A stretch of 64,000 bases of DNA from Brugia malayi (lineage: Eukaryota; Nematoda; Chromadorea; Rhabditida; Onchocercidae), in NCBI RefSeq assembly GCF_000002995.4, contig NW_025062475.1, forward strand, positions 1,860,001-1,924,000, in the 5' to 3' direction. The notes below the pieces were generated by a model, which saw only the letters and a list, made by a program, of their open reading frames with translations, ran no database searches and was not told where the DNA came from. The position numbers and the translations under genes are program-made. Of this stretch, positions 61,001 through 64,000 are shown one piece after another. Within the stretch, counting starts at the first letter, position 1. Each line of letters starts with the position of its first letter.

Positions 61001-61396
61001 AGTGCATGCATACATATGGATATACACATGTACACGTACGTAAAATATAACGCACACACATAACATATGTGTGCATATGCATATACACGTACGTAAAACA
61101 CGCAGATGCATTTGCGCATGCACACATATGGATACACACACGTACTAGGTCTACGTAAAACACACACACGCACACAGACAGACAGACAGACAGACACAGA
61201 CACAGACAGACACTGAAGTGATTAAAGGAGAGTATTTATGAGTTGTCAGTTTTAATTAATACTTACGGCAAAAGGTGCAGTTGCGAAGAGATTTGTTGTT
61301 CGTTCTTAAAATGAGAAAAAGTTGAGAAAGTGAAGGATTGGAAATGTAAGAAGTGGAAACAAAAGAGATGAATGCGACGTGATGTGACGAATTCAT
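55788..61396 (-). CDS. Four-pass membrane protein, unrecognised (449 aa, 9 exons)
   Basis: Exons 61396-61267, 60631-60536, 59565-59427, 58920-58758, 57873-57596, 57116-57005, 56717-56640, 56335-56286, 56091-55788; the phases close at 1350 bases. Residues 1-121 are mostly hydrophilic with Cys and Trp (GMNCQEFWDNCRRDI, EFWPI-like EVKFEWPINCPIEV). Four hydrophobic helices follow at about 123-152, 154-183, 195-213 and 233-253, with the loop FTADMGGYNEEYLFGRNDP between the third and fourth. A basic Ser/Arg/Gln-rich tail (257-449) contains RQRQQMIQRKESRSRSR and ends SLNDNER. Exon 1 is chosen because its phase fits and a long open frame with ATG precedes a strong GTAAGT donor; if it is wrong, translation would begin at Met-50 in exon 2. 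Exon 4 is flanked by 52-base duplications of its own splice sites. I do not recognise the family. Confidence 0.7.
56519..56543. repeat. CT dinucleotide repeat
   Basis: (CT)n tract in an intron of the four-TM gene, next to T- and A-rich runs. Confidence 0.85.
58501..58763. repeat. Five-copy 52-base minisatellite carrying copies of a 5' splice site
   Basis: The unit starts at 58501, 58553, 58605, 58657 and 58709, an exact 52-base period; copies are nearly identical. Each unit contains the forward word AACTTACTTTTGC, which on the coding strand is GCAAAA|GTAAGTT, the donor of exon 4 of the four-TM gene. The real donor (58758/58757) is the copy at the right border. Confidence 0.9.
58897..58991. 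repeat. 52-base duplication of a 3' splice site and exon start
   Basis: The 43 bases at 58897-58939 recur at 58949-58991 with about six changes. They include the exon 4 acceptor TATTTGTAG and the first ten or so codons. The second copy lies upstream of the real acceptor in the sense of the gene. Confidence 0.85.
60781..61140. repeat. Minisatellite with 45- and 53-base units in higher order
   Basis: The word GTACGTAAA recurs at 60801, 60848, 60893, 60938, 60991, 61036 and 61089, spacings 47, 45, 45, 53, 45, 53. The last four spacings form two copies of a 98-base unit. It is full of alternating purine-pyrimidine and self-complementary words (GCATGC, CATATG, ACGTACGT). It lies in intron 1 of the four-TM gene and makes long false open frames on the minus strand. 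Confidence 0.92.
61160..61213. repeat. CA and GACA simple repeats
   Basis: (CA)n passing into (GACA)n, directly next to the minisatellite. Confidence 0.85.
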
Positions 61397-63108
61397 TTTT
61401 AGATTTTTTCTCCTTTTTTTGTTTTATTTTATTCATTGCAAATTGTTAGACTAAATGATTGATTGATTGACTGATTGACTGATTCATCGATTGATTGATT
61501 GATTGATTGATCGATCGGTTGATTGATTGATTCGTTCAAAAAATGATTTAATTGAAATTGAAAAAGTCCAATTTATAAACATAAATTGTTTCCTGATATT
61601 ATCTAACATTCCGATATCAATTTACTATTTTAGTTATAAATTTTTCTCATTTATTAAATTCATCAGAGATTTGTTTCAAGATTTGATATAAATTAAATTG
61701 GAATCAATTTGAATTAATTGATTTCAGATTTAAAGTATGAAATAGTATATATATAATACATTATTATTTGCATAATATAAAAGTAAAAATTATATCAGAT
61801 TAAATTGAAATGAAATATGATTAAATTAAATGTTTACTCCTCTTTCTTTTCCTTTTTTTTTCAAATTTGAAAATTGAATTTGAAAAATTAATTGTATTAA
61901 CACAAATTAGTATGTAATTTTTATTAATTTGAAATCATATTGGAACTTGAAAACACATGAAATTCAAACATTTAAAATGACTGTCATTCAAAAAAAAAAA
62001 AAGAAAAAACAATGTTGCAATTAACTAACACACATTGTTATAAATTAAATTTTAAAAAATGAAAAGAAAAAAATATGAGAGAGGGAGGGAGAGAGAGAGG
62101 CAGGGAGAGAGGGAATGAGTAAACAAAAATAATTTCAAATTATTTTTTTAACTTTCCGCGATTTAACTTTGCTTTTTTGGGGAAAAAAAGCTTACTTGTG
62201 TGCTTTTTATTGCATATTATCAAAAAATTTTTTCAATTTTTTCATTGAAAATTTGTTTGATAAATTAAAAAAAAAACACAAAAAAGAAAGAAAAAAAAAT
62301 TGTAAATAATAGAAATTTTATTTTTATTAAATGAAATCAAAATTGTTCTCATTAAAGTATCATAACTTTTTATTATTTTTCATATTTTTATTTTGTGAAA
62401 ATTTCGTGAAAATTTCATATTTGTAAAAAAAAGAAAAAAAAAATGAAAGAAAAGAAGGAAGCAATTATTGATCATTTCATTGAATAAAGAAATTTCTTTT
62501 TTTTTCTTTGAAAATAAAATTGAAATTCAAAAAAAGCAAACACACATAGCGATACATCGAAGTATAAATATAAATTTAAAAAAATTTAATTCCATTTTGA
62601 AAATTCAAAAATTTCATTATGCAAATTTGAAAATATAAATGCAAATGTCAACAATAATTAATGAATAAATGAATGAATGAAATTGGACAAATGACAATAA
62701 ACAAAGTTTTATGAATAATTATAATATTGATGGCATATAGAAATAATTAAAAATTTAAAACAAAACAAAAAAAAAAAAAAAGAAAATAATTTTTAGTTAA
62801 ATAATTTGAATGTAAAGATTAAATTATTATTAAAATGATTGAATTAAATCATTTCAATTTATCATTGTTATTTGTCAAAACTTTTTGTCAACAAAAAAAA
62901 AAAAAAACTTTTTTCACAAACATTTTTTGCTAATTCTAAATATTAATAATAAATGAATGAATGAATTTGCAATTTTAAATGCCAATTTTAAACAATTTCA
63001 AATACAATTTCACTTTTTTTTCTTATTTTTTAATTTTATTTTTTATAAAATTTCAAAAAAAAAAAAAAAAAGAAAAAATAACTGACAAATCCAATATTAG
63101 TAATAAAT
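61397..63108. other. Intergenic upstream of the four-TM gene
   Basis: 1.7 kb of very AT-rich sequence with no supported exon. It holds a TGAT tetranucleotide tract (61457-61532), a GAGR purine tract (62074-62116) and many A/T runs. It should contain the promoter of the four-TM gene and the 3' UTR of the gene to the right. Confidence 0.5.
61457..61532. repeat. TGAT tetranucleotide repeat
   Basis: Imperfect (TGAT)n with ACTG and ATCG interruptions. Confidence 0.85.
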
Positions 63109-64000
63109 TTAATGTCCATTTTCATTATTGTTATTAATATGATTATTATCATTTTCATTATCAGTATTACTAGTGGTACTGGTAGAAAAAATTTCATCAA
63201 TAACGAAATGTCGTATTAATGATTCCTGACTTGCGGTCCGCATTTCCGGTAATTGTTGCGAACCTTCCGAATTGCTAGGTGAACACTGCGAGCATATAAA
63301 ATATTCCAAGTATGATTCATCATTAACAATCAATGAATCATCGCATTCAATTGTTGCAAGCTTATTAGCATTAGCATTAGCACTGATAGTTACTTTTGAG
63401 TTGTTATCATCTATTTCTGCGCTATCACTCTTATCACTTATCAGTTGCATTCGTGTTGTTTGATCATTTGAATCAATTAGAATCCTCGATTGTCCATCGA
63501 AATTCCCTCCCTCTTGTGACAGCGATGACGATGAAAATTTCTGATTCATCAAATTCTGCGCCACATCTGAATTTGCAGCTATCATTGAATTTGTCAAATG
63601 ATGCAAAGGTATTGATTGTTCAGGAATTCCGGAATGCTCCAATTCTGCTGAATGTCCTAAATTCGCCGGATTTTCCGCATTTGATAAATGCTCCAAATTT
63701 GTTGTTTGTTCTGGATTTGCTAAATGTTGTGAGTTTGGTGAATGAATCATACTTGTTAGATATTGTGAAGTTGTTAAATAACTTGAATCAGGTAATTTTC
63801 CGGAACGGAATGATTGCTCTGAATTTGTTGAATATTTGAAACTTGATAAATTGCTTGAATTTGATGAATTCTCTGATTGTTCTGATGAATGCATTGATTC
63901 TCCTAATTGCATCGAATTTGTCGAATATTCTGTTTGACTTCCTGAATTTTCCGGATCAATAGAGTATTGCCTTAATTCTTCTTCTAATTGCATTGTATTT
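63109..64000 (-). CDS. Ser/Asn-rich protein, C-terminal 294 or more residues; runs off right edge
   Basis: One open frame without introns from the right edge to a TAA at 63109. The first Met in the window is at 63993, but the frame stays open beyond it, so this may be an internal or C-terminal exon. The sequence is low-complexity: Ser/Asn runs (SEQSENSSNSSNLSS) lead into degenerate units of about nine residues with a pattern like NLEHLSNAE, PANLGHSAELEHS and GIPEQS (about residues 88-135). A more ordinary segment with CSQCSPSNSEG follows, then an Asn/Asp-rich end (NNHINNNNENGH). There is no membrane helix or known domain. The base composition is less AT-rich than the flanking introns, which supports coding. 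Function unknown. Confidence 0.65.
   Translation of the reverse strand, partial: NTMQLEEELRQYSIDPENSGSQTEYSTNSMQLGESMHSSEQSENSSNSSNLSSFKYSTNSEQSFRSGKLPDSSYLTTSQYLTSMIHSPNSQHLANPEQTTNLEHLSNAENPANLGHSAELEHSGIPEQSIPLHHLTNSMIAANSDVAQNLMNQKFSSSSLSQEGGNFDGQSRILIDSNDQTTRMQLISDKSDSAEIDDNNSKVTISANANANKLATIECDDSLIVNDESYLEYFICSQCSPSNSEGSQQLPEMRTASQESLIRHFVIDEIFSTSTTSNTDNENDNNHINNNNENGH

Noticed and set aside
60714..61203. Three overlapping minus-strand open frames of 124-154 codons rich in Tyr, Val, Cys and His
   Set aside because: All are translations of the 45/53-base minisatellite and the CA repeat in different frames; no splice support and no ordinary protein composition.
63272..63839. Two plus-strand open frames opposite the Ser/Asn-rich protein
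   Set aside because: Antisense shadows created by the biased codons of the minus-strand frame.

Overview
The window looks like nuclear DNA from a nematode, most probably a filarial or other spirurid worm. The evidence is: very AT-rich sequence with long A/T runs; genes split into many short exons with TTTTCAG or TTTTTAG 3' splice sites; introns of mostly 150-800 bases; and an intron-type acceptor 3-30 bases upstream of several start codons, as expected for spliced-leader (SL) trans-splicing. The species cannot be fixed from sequence alone. All exon joins below were read by eye from codon phase, splice sites and family resemblance. For every complete model the summed exon lengths divide by three, with no internal stop.

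Left third, minus strand: the 5' part of the O-GlcNAc transferase gene (start codon 5901, running off the left edge); a 22-exon gene for a 752-residue coiled-coil protein I do not recognise (17066 to 8406); and a 36-exon gene for the ribosome-biogenesis factor RRP5/PDCD11 (32472 to 17888, 1790 residues, S1 repeats followed by HAT repeats).

Middle: a divergent two-exon G-protein gamma subunit gene (+, 33005-33804); then a DDX55/Spb4-type DEAD-box helicase on the minus strand (41775 to 34575). Its first exon, carrying the Q motif, is 3.2 kb from the second, and the intron between them holds a separate two-exon gene for a 103-residue single-pass membrane protein on the same strand. A second helicase intron appears to use a GC donor. 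Next come an unrecognised 227-residue protein gene (+, 42769-45520), TOMM7 of the mitochondrial import complex (-), and a CD2BP2/Lin1-like spliceosomal protein (-) whose GYF domain lacks the tyrosine of its name motif.

Right third: an ARF1-type small GTPase (+, 52143-53771, complete at 181 residues); a nine-exon gene for an unrecognised 449-residue protein with four membrane segments (-, 61396 to 55788); and a partial Ser/Asn-rich protein running off the right edge (-). Both ends of one exon of the four-membrane-segment gene are tandemly duplicated with a 52-base spacing, copying its 3' splice site once and its 5' splice site four times. Its first intron carries a 45/53-base minisatellite. 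The genes are mostly unrelated housekeeping functions (ribosome assembly, splicing, mitochondrial import, vesicle traffic, signalling). I see no operon-like tight spacing, no CRISPR array, no transposon with coding capacity and no tRNA or rRNA gene that I can support.
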